Part shown: one piece after another, positions 13,469 through 26,788 of the stretch
Numbering within the stretch: the stretch's first letter is position 1
How the letters are laid out: the number at the start of each line of letters is the position of its first letter
From: Pelodera strongyloides
Lineage: Eukaryota > Nematoda > Chromadorea > Rhabditida > Rhabditidae
DNA length: 64,000 nucleotides
NCBI GenBank assembly: GCA_036852015.1
Contig: JAANDG010000023.1
Coordinates: forward strand, 186,001-250,000
Direction of reading: 5' to 3'
The notes under the pieces: model-generated
What the model saw: the letters and a program-made list of their open reading frames with translations, nothing else
Databases searched by the model: none
What the model was told of the DNA's origin: nothing
Made by a program: the position numbers and the translations under genes

Positions 13469-16400
13469 AACACTGTCAATTGTGTCAACAACCTTCAACG
13501 CCTTCCCGTTCTGGAATTGCTTGGTGGTTGAGGAGCATCAAGGGAGAACATACGTGCGAGAGGAAGTTTCTTGAACATTTCACAATCTCCTTCGACTTCT
13601 TTCTGTCTGCAATGAGGCCGTTTTCCTCACGCTCCCTCCGTTGCACCCTTTATTAATTGTCATCCCGCCTAAGGAGAAGTCCTACCCTCTTGACTCTCCG
13701 ACTCCATCCCATTCGCCGTGTTAGAAGCGAGCGGAAACACAACTTACCCGCAATGAATGCCTAAGAAGTTGCGCCAAACACGCATGATTGATCCATTAAG
13801 AAGGTATTCATTATGGGTATGGGAAATTTTGCGCGAAAGACAAAAGGCAAGCGGAATTTGTTGTGGGGATGACAAGTTTAGAAAACAATTAGCGGTCATG
13901 ATCATGGAGCTAGAAATGAAGCAGTCAATTGGCACACGTATACACATTTCCTTTGAAAAGCTTCAACAACGCCGGTTCCGTAGCCACTCAAAGACAGTTT
14001 ACGATCAAAGAGGCCGTAACAATAAGGATCTTAATCAAATGGTTGTCGCTCTTTAAGACTTTTGCCCTGTCTTGATGCATATTTACAACTTAACATATTT
14101 TAATATGAAAACATATTATTGGAGGAAGATTGCCAGTGAGGAAAGAAATTGAAAATTCACGGAATGGTATGAAATTATTGAGAGCGTAAGCTGCGCTCTG
14201 ATGAGAAAGGTGATTCACAAGTTTGTTGTTTTAGTGATACTTTATTCAAATGAGATGCAAGACATAGAGCTATAAGAAATGCAGATTTTGGTCCAGACCG
14301 CTTAGATTGAGAGAAGGCGATACCCGCCGTAAGCTGATCGTTTATTTATGATTGCTCGCTGGAGGCACTGGAGCCGCCAGGTTGCCAGGAAGCCCACCGG
14401 GCATCCGCCACCAAAAATTACTGCATCGGAAAGAAGATTGCAATTTATTGGGTTTCATGTGTCACAAAAATTTTGGGCAATGCTTGAGTCTAGAGTGGGC
14501 TGGAGGGAGCTTTCCCGCTAAACGAAAATAAGTAGATTAATATGACTATAGATTGTTTTACAAAAGGTCTTGTTACACATTTGGTTAATTTGGATTTACG
14601 AATGATTTCTTTACACTTTGATGATGGCAGAGTAGATGAGTGAGTAACTGCTACGTAACAAGGAGTGTAAATTCTTTGCGTATTCTTCGTGCTGGAGTAG
14701 AAACCAATTGTCATGCTACATGGGGGAATGCGAACGTTTGTATGTTTCAGATGTGAGATGAAGAAAAAAGACGGGGCAGAGAAAGCCGGCCATGTATACA
14801 CGAGAAGGCATTCTTTGAGTGGAACACAGCCTTCTGATTTATGAGACGAGAAACGATGAACGGAAAAAAATAGAAGGGCCAAGAATGCGGGAACACATAT
14901 GTATTACAAAAGCAGAAGGAAGAATGCGCCACATATCCATGGATTCTTATGTGTTTTTGCACAATAAATATTGCCCTTACATGACAGACATGTTTAGATA
15001 GGGAATGGTTTCAGATCCAAGACAAAAGGTGTACATCCCAACGAAGAAATGCGGCCTTCTCTATGTATAAGAAGCCCGTATTGAATAGGAAGCTATATAA
15101 GCATCGGGTAATGAATATGTAACAAAGAAAACTCATTATAGTTAACGGTTTCCCTTGAAACTATTAGGTGGTCTCTTTTCAGCTTATTGTCAGCACTCTC
15201 CACATCTAACTACACATAATTTTCGTAGCAACACGCCCAACATGAAGAGCCGCAAGCGAATACTTTTCTGGTCAGGAATTAATTATGCAATAAATATAAG
15301 CTACAAGTTGGCCGGCCACTCCCGCTGTCTTAAGCGATTCTAAGAGAGACAAGTGCTTGACGTTCATTCTGGTTTATATTCGGGATTTTTTGCCCGAGTG
15401 CGCACTTTGTCGTTTCTTTTTCCCAGAGGCCGTGAAATCAAATCATAAGTCGAGAGGGTCCATCTTCCCAAACCAGAAACACACCAAGAGTTTATATGGA
15501 TGCAGAGTTCGTAGAGGGTGCAAGAATATTCAAAAAAATCTAGCCGAATTAGAAGAAAATACAATAGCTTCTGCTCGCTCAGTGTAAGTCAGTAATTGGC
15601 AGCCGCACGCATCACTGATGTAAACGAATAGCGTAGTCTACAGAGATAAGCGTTATGGTTAGACTAGTTAGGAAGAGAAGACCATATTTATCTGAACGAC
15701 TAAATGAAAGTTAACTGATACTTGTATTACATGCTAACAAAGATAACGAGTGTATGGAAATCCCAATTGTCAAAATCAATATAGAAGTTGATGAAACAAA
15801 AGGCGTGCAAATTGGCCTGCCTTTCTAGGAAGGCTTAAAACAACTCGTAGTGAATCCGAATGCGGCGAGTGCATAGACAGGCCGCGTTTTCCGACCAATT
15901 GCTCACAATTGTTTTACCGCTCCGGAGCGAAAAAAAAAGAGGGAAGGGAGCATGGCCAACGCACAACAAAGTGAAACACACCCGTCTAACTAGTTAGAAG
16001 TGACAACGAATAACACTCACATACTTGCGTGGATATGTGCAAAACCGATAGGGGTAAGTTAAAAATAAAGGGATTTACATAATCTCAACGTCTCATTATG
16101 CAAAAACTATGATGAGGCTTGAAAGGTCAGATGAGACTTGGTGGTTTGAATCGAAAAGCAAAGTCTAGCGAAGCCAATACAGAGACATTTCCTTAACATT
16201 CTTCATTGACTAGCTTGCTTTGTGTGTGTTAAGGCATGATATTGTATGAGCTTTTGAGCCCACCCGTATTTCATTCTCTAGTGTTTATGCTTGTGTGTGG
16301 CAAAGTTGATTAGAAAACACTTACTGCCCATACAAACACATTTTTACCGATGTCTGTTTTAGTTACGGAGCTGTTTTTTTCATGAAGCGGCTTCATGGAA

Positions 16401-17537
16401 TTTTACAGACTTTCAACGTTTTACGAAATGTTTTTAGAGACCTTCGGTTGTGTAGGTATGTTGCGTAACTCGTTACAGTGCGGTTGGCAGTTGATGTTGT
16501 AAAGATAAGAAAATTGAATTGGACAACGGTTCGGACAATACGAGAGTAAATAACTAAAAGTGAAAAGAGATAGATGTGAGAGGAAAGCTTACATTCGTGA
16601 GGTAAACACCGCAACACCTCGAGAAATATACGAAGAGGAAGACTGGCGCCTATCAGTAATTGGATTGGGAGGAATTGGAAGGAACACTTGTGAGCAATTG
16701 AAGAAATGGGAAAGATGACTTATGATCACAGAAAGGTCCAGACAGTATGAGAAACAGAGTGTTTTCCGAGGGAGGTGAAAGGAGCTTGTCCACCATACTA
16801 TGCATCGTCAGTATAAAGGTTTGAAGCTGATTTCTTAATTCCGTTATGCAAATGCGATGATTCTATTCAAGCAAAGGAGCATAATAACTTACATTAATGT
16901 GCAGGATTAAAAACAGTCAATGGGCATACACTTGTTTAGTTACACATTAAAACGTCAAATGTGTAATTGAAAAGATGATTGGTGTTTGCTTGAAGCAGCT
17001 CAATTTTTACCCGTTGTATTGTTAGTAATGGTTTCGAGTTTTTTTCCACAGACAAAGAAAAACAAAGAATTTAAAAGTTTTGGCTGATCAAAAACAATAT
17101 TTACAACAATATTTATTACATATATTTATCAGCTGGCTATGACGCAAATAATGAACGTCTAATATAAAGCAACTGCGTGGATAAAACATTTTACTCGCCA
17201 GCTGGTGATAGCTGTCATATTCTATATCCAGTACCACTGCCGGATTACGGTAGTTAAATTACCTGTGTTGCGACAGCGCAGTATACACGCGTGTCGTAGG
17301 ATGTTGGACTTGTATCAGGATGTTTTTTTTGGTGCAGCTGCATATATGATCGATTTATTCTTTGAAGTATTACTCTCTTGTTATTGATAGTGATGATATT
17401 TATCGTAAATTGTTCCAACAATAATGTGTTTCGTGTGCAAAACAAAAATGTGTTTCAGAGATTTTCTGGCGATCTCATAAGTTTTGTTGGTCCACCGATC
17501 CGATTGGCTATATATATCCTGGGTAATAGTTGATGCC

Positions 17538-20500
17538 ATGGGTGACCAGGTAAATTGCTCTTTTTATGTTGCGAAGTTCGGGGAATTTTTTTTTTGAATT
17601 GCTAGCCTGTGTAAGTTTTGCAACATTTGCAAGTTGTTGCTGGTAAGTATTTAATGCTCTGCTTGTTTTCTGCTAGTTTCGCTGATTGTAAACAAGTTTC
17701 TTCTTGTCTGTAATTATGTGAAACTGGTGTTATTTCAGAATCAAATGAAGATGACTCCCCTGCAGAACGTTCTTTTCAACGAGCTTCTGGCAGACTGGGA
17801 TCGTATGAAACTGCACCCAGATGTACCGCAGGCGATGGTGAAGTTGAGCCAGGTAATCACTACACAATGTATCATAGAAAAAGTGTCAACTTGTTTCCAA
17901 CAAAAATAATACACACACAGACCAATACCGTTGTTTCAGCTCGCCCCAGCTGATGAGTTTCACGACGAATTATCTATGATTCGCACAGATCAAATGGACC
18001 GTGAGTACTAGTTTCTTCGAAGATCATTCAGTTTGGGCGTCTTCTTTCTTTGTTATTTTTCTAAACAAATCAACATATGCTTGTTAATTAGCTGAAAAAA
18101 ATAGAAAAGTGGGAAAGAATCAAGTTTAAAGTAAAGGTTTTTATTTGTTACCATTATCTTGATTATATACGTGTTTTTTTGTCGAGTTACTTGTTTGTTG
18201 CACTATAGACTTTCCTGACGTGTTTTAGAGTCTTCTTATTCATTTTTTTCTATTTGCAGAAATCGTGACAGTTCAATATCAACACACCCCAGATCACGTT
18301 GCTTACCAGGACGTGGCTGACTACGAATATCCACAGTCTCCCACACGCATTCCGACTGAATATCGCTTAGGTCTTAAGGTATGACTTTTATTTATCTTTA
18401 TATAAACAATATTCTTTCTTCCAAACTGATGAGCAGTGCGCTTCTTCTTGTTTTCCTTGCAGAAACCACCAACATACAAGTTTCTGTACATTCTTTATAT
18501 TGAGCTTCTGTAGCGCGGATTGCTTAGCACCTTTTCAAGTATCGTAATCTTTCACATTTTAGTGCGAACTGTATGCTGATACTTCGGCTGAGACGGTTCT
18601 CCGTCTGGCGAACAAACGTATTTTGAACCCGGACCAATTTCGGGAGGTTTTCATTGAAGATCCCATGCCGCTGTCGTCTCCGCAACTGCAACCCGATTCC
18701 AAAGAAATTGTTGTAAGTTAGTTGTTCGTGCATTTTACAATTACCTTTTTTGTTGGCCTTTATTGAACTATCCATAAGTTGCAATGACCTTTGTTGAACC
18801 AAGTTGGGTAGTTTTTTTTTATTCCACTGCGTAAACTTTAAACTTTAGGGAACAACCTTGTGCGGTTTTGAAAGGACAACATGCTTGGACTTCAGAAATC
18901 ATAGTTCTGAATTTGATGCACAGGTCGCAAACTATATCCAAGGAGACTCGAACGCTGCGGTGCTAATGCGTGACCTCACCGCCTTCGTCAATATGGACAA
19001 GGTTGCACTCATCACTTCGCTCAAGCACATCGTCATGCTAAAGGAACACTGTGAGGTTGGTTCGCTTGCATACATTTTCAAGCCACCATGGCAAGGGAGT
19101 TTTGAGGAGAAAAGTTCCCCTTTATTAATTAGTGCCCCAGTTTATTAGTATGATTATTAATAAGATCATAAAAGTTTACTAAGATCATAAAAGCGCACGA
19201 CTTGATTGGCTACTTGTTAAGGTCGTTGGTATGCCGCGATCACCTCCCCGAGGATCACGTTGGGCCGTTACCACTGACGTAGAATGCACTACGTTTGCCG
19301 ATTTTGAGCGCCGGTCTGAACAGATGTACTTCACGCTTATAAAAGGTGGGATAATTGTGTTTCGAATTCATTTGCCCTAGCTGGAATAAATTCGTTGCCA
19401 ACTTTGCATTCTTGCAGAATTGGCGGACTATGGGACACGGACGTCGGCAAGGAAGGCCCCAATTGCTCAGTCTCTTTCACTTCGATGCACTGTATGCCCG
19501 ATGCATATATCGGTAAGCCAAATAATGTCACCCCCGGGAAAAAAATGCGATACGTTTCGCGGAGTATCACGAGAAACAGAGCCCGGTCAACATATCAAAT
19601 CAGTTGGCTAGAATCCACTTGTTGCTTGCTTATCCATATTGCATCTTTATGTAATTTAACAATTTACAGGAGCTCTTAAAATTACCCTCATACTGCAAGG
19701 CTACGGCACCGGATAATATGCTCATGTACATTCATGGGGCTGTTGAACATTTGAACAAACTCGAAGTCCACGTCTTGGTATGCGTTATATAAAACTATGC
19801 TGCATTGTATGTGTGATGTTTAACTATGCTTGCTTTCTGAAATATATTTTCTGTTCCAAGGGAACTCTTTTTTTTTAACGTTCATTGTTTAGACCCCTGA
19901 TGCGCGCTTACTTGCTCAGCGAGAGCTCAACGGACTCGGGCAGTTCTATTTGAATACTGGAGATAGCGACATTCAATGGTACATAATCGGTCAAGAGAAC
20001 TTTGTGACGTTCCAATCTGCCTGCCACAACAATGGTGTATGTTTTCAAGTAGCCTTGTGTTTATTTCTGTACAATTTTCATAGAATTTTATATTTTGTGC
20101 GAAACTCCTCAATATATGATCTACGAGTCGAAAAAAAGTGATGAATCCGAGGATGAGTTAATTATACACTTATGAAAGTTCTTGTGCTACATCCTATAAA
20201 ACTTCTAAAAGCACCCAGCACACCGTCATCCCTGATCTTGCAGGTCGACTTTCTTAAGGACAACATCTGGCCTGACGCACAATTTTTGCTGTCTCAAGGA
20301 ATAAACGTCAAGAGGTATAACATAATAATAATTTATTACGCACACATACAATTCATGAGAAAAATATATGCAACGTACAGTTTTGTCGAGTAACATAACA
20401 TAATATTTATTACGAACATAAATTGTCGGTAAGGAATACATTAAGTGTTTTGCTCAACATTTGTTTTCCTTTTTTCTTTTTTTTAGGTTTATATCGGTGT

Positions 20501-21741
20501 AATTGACTATTTTAGAGTCCGGCAGGCAGCAATGGATATCTTGTTCTTGTCTCCGGGGTCAATATACTGGGCCAAATCCATAGGATGGACGACAATTCTC
20601 TGCTGGAAATACGGTGCTTTGTGCACGAACCAGCTGCGTGTGCTGCGGCGTACGGCCGATTATAATCGGTGCTTGGTACGCAGTTTTACGAACGATTTTC
20701 TTTTTTTATCATGTGTCCTATGCAGAAAGTTTAGCTCTTTATCCAGTTTTCCTTAGTATAATGCGTCATTCACAAAATGTGAATTCAGGGTCAGGCCAAT
20801 GCTCCAATCGAGCATATAATTTGGAACGTGGCGCGCTACGGAGTAGTGCTCTCTGATTCGGTTCTAAAAGTGGTGAGGGAGTTTCTGATCAACTCGCTCG
20901 CAAACGTCAAAATGCTGATTGATTACGTCGAGTCAATAGGAAAGGTTTGGTCTTCAACGCACTCCATTTGATGACATATACGCACAAAATGATAACGTTC
21001 TTTCTTTAGGGTTTCCTAAATTAGGAGACTGAACAGGGTTTCATTTTGCAGCCGATCCTTCTCGCGCATCCGCAGTTCCACGGGCCACAGACATGTTGTA
21101 TGTGCAAGGTAAGGAATGTTCATGTACATCCACGAATTCTTGCTAGGTCATTATTTATTTATTCTGGTTAACAATTGAATGCTCACATTTCAGCGTGAAG
21201 TATTCGGGATGATGTTCGTCAGAGACGAGCTGGGAATTCAAATGGTGTACTGCGTGTACTGTGCTCTGAGGTAGCCATTTACGTTTCATACAAAGTCATC
21301 GTTTCCGAGAAAGTCATACACTTTCTTGATCTTTTCATTAGCCGAACAGAATACAAAGTACAAATATCGGAATGCTCGTTACTATTATCTTTCAGGCGAA
21401 ACTTCGAGTCTGCTGGAACTTTTGAAGTAGTCATGCAGCGCTCTATCGAGGAGCTAGCCACCATCTTCGACGGCACGGCCATTCACCAGGTAAGTGGCAC
21501 AACAAATCAGCCGCGAATGATTGTGATGATGTGCTTCCGTGCGTTCCTTCTTACTGCTTATTTGTTTCTCTTCTTCTTTGGATATGGTTGTGTGTGTGTT
21601 TTTGTGTGCGTGTGTGTACGTGTGCGTATGTGTTTGAGGTGCAGCGTTATTTAAACATATGTTGTCTAAACCAACATGTTATTTATTGGAGTTACCCTAA
21701 AGGTTTTGCAGGCAAACGATCTGGATGAAATGTCAGATTAG
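17538..21741 (+). CDS. Unrecognised 592-residue protein with CxxC (possible zinc-binding) pairs
   Basis: Sixteen exons join in phase: 17538-17549, 17739-17852, 17940-18000, 18260-18378, 18563-18712, 18849-19055, 19222-19345, 19418-19512, 19670-19777, 19893-20036, 20244-20314, 20516-20675, 20789-20944, 21052-21108, 21194-21270, 21396-21489, plus the final 21712-21741. The start is ATG at 17538 (MGDQ), which keeps phase into MKMTPLQNVLFNELLADWDR. The stop is TAG at 21739. I do not recognise the family. Visible features are CTVC near residue 286, CCMCK near 522 and CVYC near 546, the last two forming a plausible CxxC...CxxC zinc ribbon near the C-terminus. There is no signal peptide or membrane helix, suggesting an intracellular and perhaps nuclear protein. 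The acceptor at 20516 was preferred to an earlier T-rich AG at 20486 because only it stays in frame. Confidence 0.75.
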
Positions 21742-23555
21742 GAAAGGGACGAACTGTCAATCAAGCTGAACTATGATTTGGAAAATATTATCAATGTATG
21801 TCTTCCAGTTGAGTGCAATTTTAGTTTCACTAGGGTGACTTTCTTTCTGAGGGAGCTTGTAGTCTAATGTCTTCAAACCTGTCCCAGTTTCCCTATGCTT
21901 TTTCATATCAAGACAATACACTACTATTCAAGTTGGTCTAGTTCTGTTCTATGTTTGGCATTCCGTGTTTTTCATATGCCCGAAACCTTGTTTTCTCTAT
22001 TTCTTTAAAGAGATTTTAATTCGTTCTCGGTACCGTTGCTACCCGTTCCAACCCTACCTCTACGTTCGCTGTATGCCATATGCTCACATTAGTTTGTCAT
22101 ACGCCCTTTGCTCAATCTCACCCAAAGGTCTTTATTGATAAATACTCGTCCACATTCCAAACTTACGTATGCCATTTGTCTATAGTTGTTTCACTTTTCT
22201 CTTCGTTTAGTTCATGGATAAGCGTTGCGTGGCCATTTGTTATTGCATTGTTCCGTGATAGTTCTAGGAGTTGTTCAAAGGCGCATCTTTGCCCTTTCCT
22301 ATAGTCGTTAAAGATTATTCCTTATTTTGCCTTCACTTATTGCTTGTTGTCCTGTTTGCATCTCAACTTTTGTTCGTTTTCGATGTATCTTTTGCGAAAT
22401 TTGTTTAATGTGGTTGGTTTAAATTGCTTCGTTGCGATAGAATGCATAGTTTTCATTGAGTTCCGCGAATTACATATTGTCAGCTCGTTGCTGGTACTCA
22501 AGCTCCTTAACATATTGGTAGTCACGCATGCTGTAAAATGTTAAACACACTTGCTGTACGTCTTCTTCTCAACCATTTTTGCTGATGTACCCTTAGCCTG
22601 TATTAGTCTTACGGTTGAGCTTGCATTGCACGCAATGTACTTGTGAATTTGTTTTCTTTCGTTCCTCTTCGCACTTTTGCCACTTCTACCGGTGTTTAGC
22701 ACGAGCAGCTTCACTTACTGGTCTCTTAAGCATTCCTATACTTTACCGTTACATTATTTTACCGGTTACATCTTTTAGTATTCTCAGGTTCCCATTGTAC
22801 GAGTACCTTATTCATGTTTTCTCAGGTGTGCCTTGTACGAGCACATGATTTAATTTTGATCCATCACAATTTAACAATTGTTTTTTTTTTTTCGATTTGT
22901 TCTTTTATTGGATAAAGGTAGCTTGTAACAACGTGTGTTTTCTACGAAAATCATTTGTAACAGAAACAGCGACAAAGGCATGAGCAGGAAAGGCAGTACA
23001 TACGTTTGTCCGCTTTAAGGTTGGGTTCCTAACGCAAAGGCTATGGCTATCTCATAAGCAACTGCAATGCGTAAGGTACAAGAAGCGCATTTCACTCTTT
23101 TTCATAGAAAAGCTAGTGCGAGATGGGGTATTTCTAAATATGTATATGAAAATTATTTCTTTTCCTGTCTTTGTTTATTTGACAGCGAAGTGCGGATGCC
23201 ATGGGAAACTTCTATACTTTTTGGCTATTAAGGTTCAGAACGTCACATCCTCACAATACATATCTCGCTTAATGTTTTTATTCCACTACATTAGGAGTCG
23301 ATGCTTACTTTAGGAGTTTTATGGTAGTAAATTTTAGTTGGTAGGCAATAACGCTCAATACCAAAAACTGTTATTTGCCTTCTTTTTATTGAGTTGTGGG
23401 CGGTTTCAAACATTGTGTCCTGATAAATTACCTTCAACGTTCTCGAGACAGCTGAGACGTTCATAAATTATTGAGCACTTGTTTTATGAACATTATTTGC
23501 ACATAACTGCCGGTTTCCCACTTTGTGCACGGTTTGTATTATACTTTCAACCAAA

Positions 23556-23623
23556 TATGAATGTATGTATGTGCCATATGTGTGAATATGTATGAATGTA
23601 TGTATGTGCCCTATGTGTGAATA
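23556..23623. repeat. Two-copy tandem repeat, 35-bp period
   Basis: Copies at 23556-23588 and 23591-23623 (TATGAATGTATGTATGTGCC followed by MTATGTGTGAATA) differ at one base. Purely non-coding. Confidence 0.85.
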
Positions 23624-24496
23624 TAAGTAAGAGTTTGTTATGTATTTTCATGCATTTGTTCATAGGGAACACCGTCAAGCACACAAATACGTTTTGAGCT
23701 AACTCCTTGAAGCTTTATTTTCACAGTGATATTAAAAATTAGATGACTTTCTATTACTAAAGTAGATATTAAATGAATTAGCCTTAGAACAAGAAATGTG
23801 CAGTTTAGTCATCTAGGGCATCTTTCTTTTCAGACAGTTGAACGTTTCACATGTGGTTTTGATCATCGTGTAAAACGCAGTTCGGTGAGGATCTGCTAAT
23901 TTTTTTCTTAAGTTCGAGCAAAGACTGTTCAACCTTTCCGATATGTAAAGTAAAATGGTCTGTTTTATTTTGATGCATATCGTTTCCTTTTGTGGGCAAG
24001 CTTCGGCGTTGCATGCTTCAATTATATGCGAAATGGAAATATCCTTGATAGATCTCATCTTCCCAGTTAAGCAAAGACCAACGGTTCTTTTGCTACTTTT
24101 TTGCATTTTTGTTCTTTACCCGTTTTTCTTTCAAGAATCCAGGCAATTATTTGCACACTTTGCCGCCAAATGGTTGGCTTTTAATTAGGCGTTTAATATC
24201 ATTATTTCAGTTCCTCGTTACGGAATAAAGTAGCAACGTTTTCTTTATGTTGTTATATGTAACATCGTTATGCTCGTAGTCGCAATAGCAAGAAGAAAAG
24301 ACTGATGAACTGTCAAACTGGAAAAAAATTTGAGCCGTAAGCATCGCATCCGAAATAGTTGATTTTACGCTATTACTCATGTAATAGAGTGTTTGGGAAC
24401 CTGTTATTTCAGAAGTTACTAACCCTTCTTTTACTTTACGTCCAACCTCTAAGACAGTAGTTAGAGCACGTTTAACTGAAAACTGTTCTTTTTTAG

Positions 24497-24559
24497 ATAT
24501 AATAAGGACAAGTCAGGCTGGGACTGTGCCACTTCCATGCGAGAAGTGGATCTAGCGCA
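24497..24559 (+). other. Isolated exon-like patch
   Basis: A 63-bp stretch is flanked by a good acceptor (CTTTTTTAG) and a consensus donor (GTGAGT). It is open in one frame (YNKDKSGWDCATSMREVDLA), with base use more like coding DNA than its surroundings. No partner exon in the right phase was found nearby. It could be a relic, an exon of an unseen gene or chance. Confidence 0.2.
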
Positions 24560-26788
24560 GTGAGTTTTTGAGTTTTTAGTTACAGATTTTGTCAGTGTCG
24601 TAAATGCTATGAGAGTACTGTCTTTATATTTCACACACACAGCATACTTAATCAGAATTAATGCATCCGTCGGTCGCGTTCTTATCCGTTTTATGTACGT
24701 AATGCCCGGACTGGCACTTAACCAGTGTCTTTTTCATTTTTCAAGCAATCCATTTTAGCACATTTAATTTCAACTTCCCACCTATGCCGTTGATATATTG
24801 CCCATTAAATTTTTACTGTTAGTTTAGAAATAATTGTAAATATGGCAGAAAACAGTTCAGTGCGTTCTGGAATTTCTACAATTGGTGATCTTTGAAGATT
24901 TTCGTGTGAAGTCCTAATGCATCATGCAAACAAGTTCCATTCACATTATATTATTTATTATTATTGTTAATTTTCTATTAATCTTTGAGAAACTGTTGTC
25001 TAGTCCAGAATTTTTCGTTTCACATAATTGCTGTGCTGGGAAACATGGGCAATAATTTAGCGTCAATGTTTTTATAACTCGAGGGTGTAATACTTGTGCG
25101 ATTCCTTTACTTCACAAATGTTATTATATTCAAAGAAAGTGTTAGTGTTTACAAGAAAGTCCGTAATATTTCCGCTCGGATGGTAGACTAATGTACACAT
25201 GGAGCAAAAACATTAAAACTCTTTGCGAAACATTCTGCTTTTTACTTTAACGTAGTCATGTTCATGTCTGAAATTCGTTATTTTAACAACTAGCACTAAT
25301 TGTTCAACTACAATTGGTGGGATTGTTAACTGACCGTTCAGAGATTAAAATGCTGAAATGTTTTATTCGTCTTTTATTTATCGAAAATATTTTCCTGCTT
25401 TATAAGCACTGCGATTTTTAGCACACAGATTGCAGTTGGGCTTTTATAACATGCATTTATATTTGTAGAACTAACTGTATTTTGTTACTATTTGTGAACG
25501 AACCTTTTTGCCTCACAAGTAGAACGGAAGCTCAATTTAGGAAGGAAGCGTAGATTAATCCTGGCGGGTGTAGAAAACAACAGCCAGTTAGGGCCATTTG
25601 ATGTGCTCTCTTGTATTAATTATTATATTGATATATTAATAATCAAATAGCAATACATATTAGTTTTGTAATCTGCCAATTAACATTATAACTAAAGTTT
25701 TTTTCTTGAAGGCATTTATTTGAAAATATTATCTCACAAGCGCATATTAATTCTGTGGTTGGGAACAAAAACGTTTGTATATGTCCTTATTAAAACAACT
25801 AATTACAAAATCATAAAGCTAAAATTAAAAATAAATGACTTTGGTGCATGTCAAGTATCCCAATACTATTCTATCGGCAGCACTCAATAGAAGCAAATTC
25901 ACGCATGGTAGTCTAAGGATCTACATATAAGGGGTATGACCACCGGGGTCTAAACGTTCACCCAAGCTGTATCTAACTCCCACTCAGTATTTATTTTAAC
26001 TTCAAGAGCTAGAATTGCACTAAAACTGTTTCTATTGTGCACAAACTTCTTATGCAAAATGCTCAGCACTTCCATGAGAACTTTGATTCTTCACAGTTGT
26101 CTGGCTCTATTTAACGGCAAGACAATACTTTGGCACCCATGTGAAAAATCATCCATGCATGCGTGTGGTGCAAATTTTGGACTTGACCTTAAGTTTTAGC
26201 TTTACAATTAGCTAGCCTCCTTCACCTCCCCTATGGTAATGCACACTGAACCTAAGATTTTTTGTACTTGACTCGAGTTTCGTCGACTAATTGAGACGAG
26301 CACTTTCGTAATTAAGGCCCTGTGCATGCTACTCGAGTTCTTTGGTTAAGTCAATATCTCGTCAGCCCCTTCAGGCAATTCGAGTATGTCTGAGAGTGTT
26401 CATAACCTCAAAAGAAACGGTCTCTATTTGAAAAGCCCTTCATCTTTGTGATCATTATTCCACTTCATCTGAGCACACTGCTCAGTCATTTGCTTTCTCT
26501 GCTCCGTAAAGCCACCGCCCTTTGGTGCATACATCATCCCGAGTCAGAAAGTTCAAATTACGGAATACGAAGCACTTCCAATAATTCTTTGCATCTGGAA
26601 CCCTTGTGTTCAAAGATAATGCTAGACTCTGACCCGTTGGTATATTCCGTATAAATTATATATTCTCAAACATCATATTATATTCTCAAACACCGACGTC
26701 TGCTTAATACTGATGGTGTAAACATAAAGGAGCACTTACCTAAAAAAAAATGATCTATCCGTTCAATGGTTATGACTTGTTTAGTCAG

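Larger units (their letters stand above)
8931..17537. other. Long divergent intergenic region
   Basis: This gap separates unc-10 (minus) from the unknown gene (plus). Open frames are short (up to about 130 codons), lack flanking splice signals in phase and resemble nothing I know. It contains an AT run at 9611-9636, a CA-rich run near 10605-10632 and an 81-bp tandem duplication at 13314-13468. Two diverged copies of a roughly 60-bp sequence lie around 12125-12190 and 12487-12550, sharing GCAGTGATGGAGTAA. I see no gene here. Confidence 0.55.
21742..26788. other. Intergenic region, largely without features
   Basis: AT-rich DNA between two plus-strand genes. Open frames are short and unspliced. 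Distinct items are a 35-bp-period duplication at 23556-23623 and an isolated exon-like patch at 24497-24559. The rest shows no gene that I can support. Confidence 0.5.

Noticed and set aside
18463..18512. Possible extra exon after a TTGCAG acceptor
   Set aside because: The reading soon hits a stop and no donor keeps the phase required by the next exon at 18563.
20487..20515. Earlier acceptor for the exon at 20516
   Set aside because: In the phase left by the previous exon it gives a stop within five codons; the acceptor at 20515 stays open.
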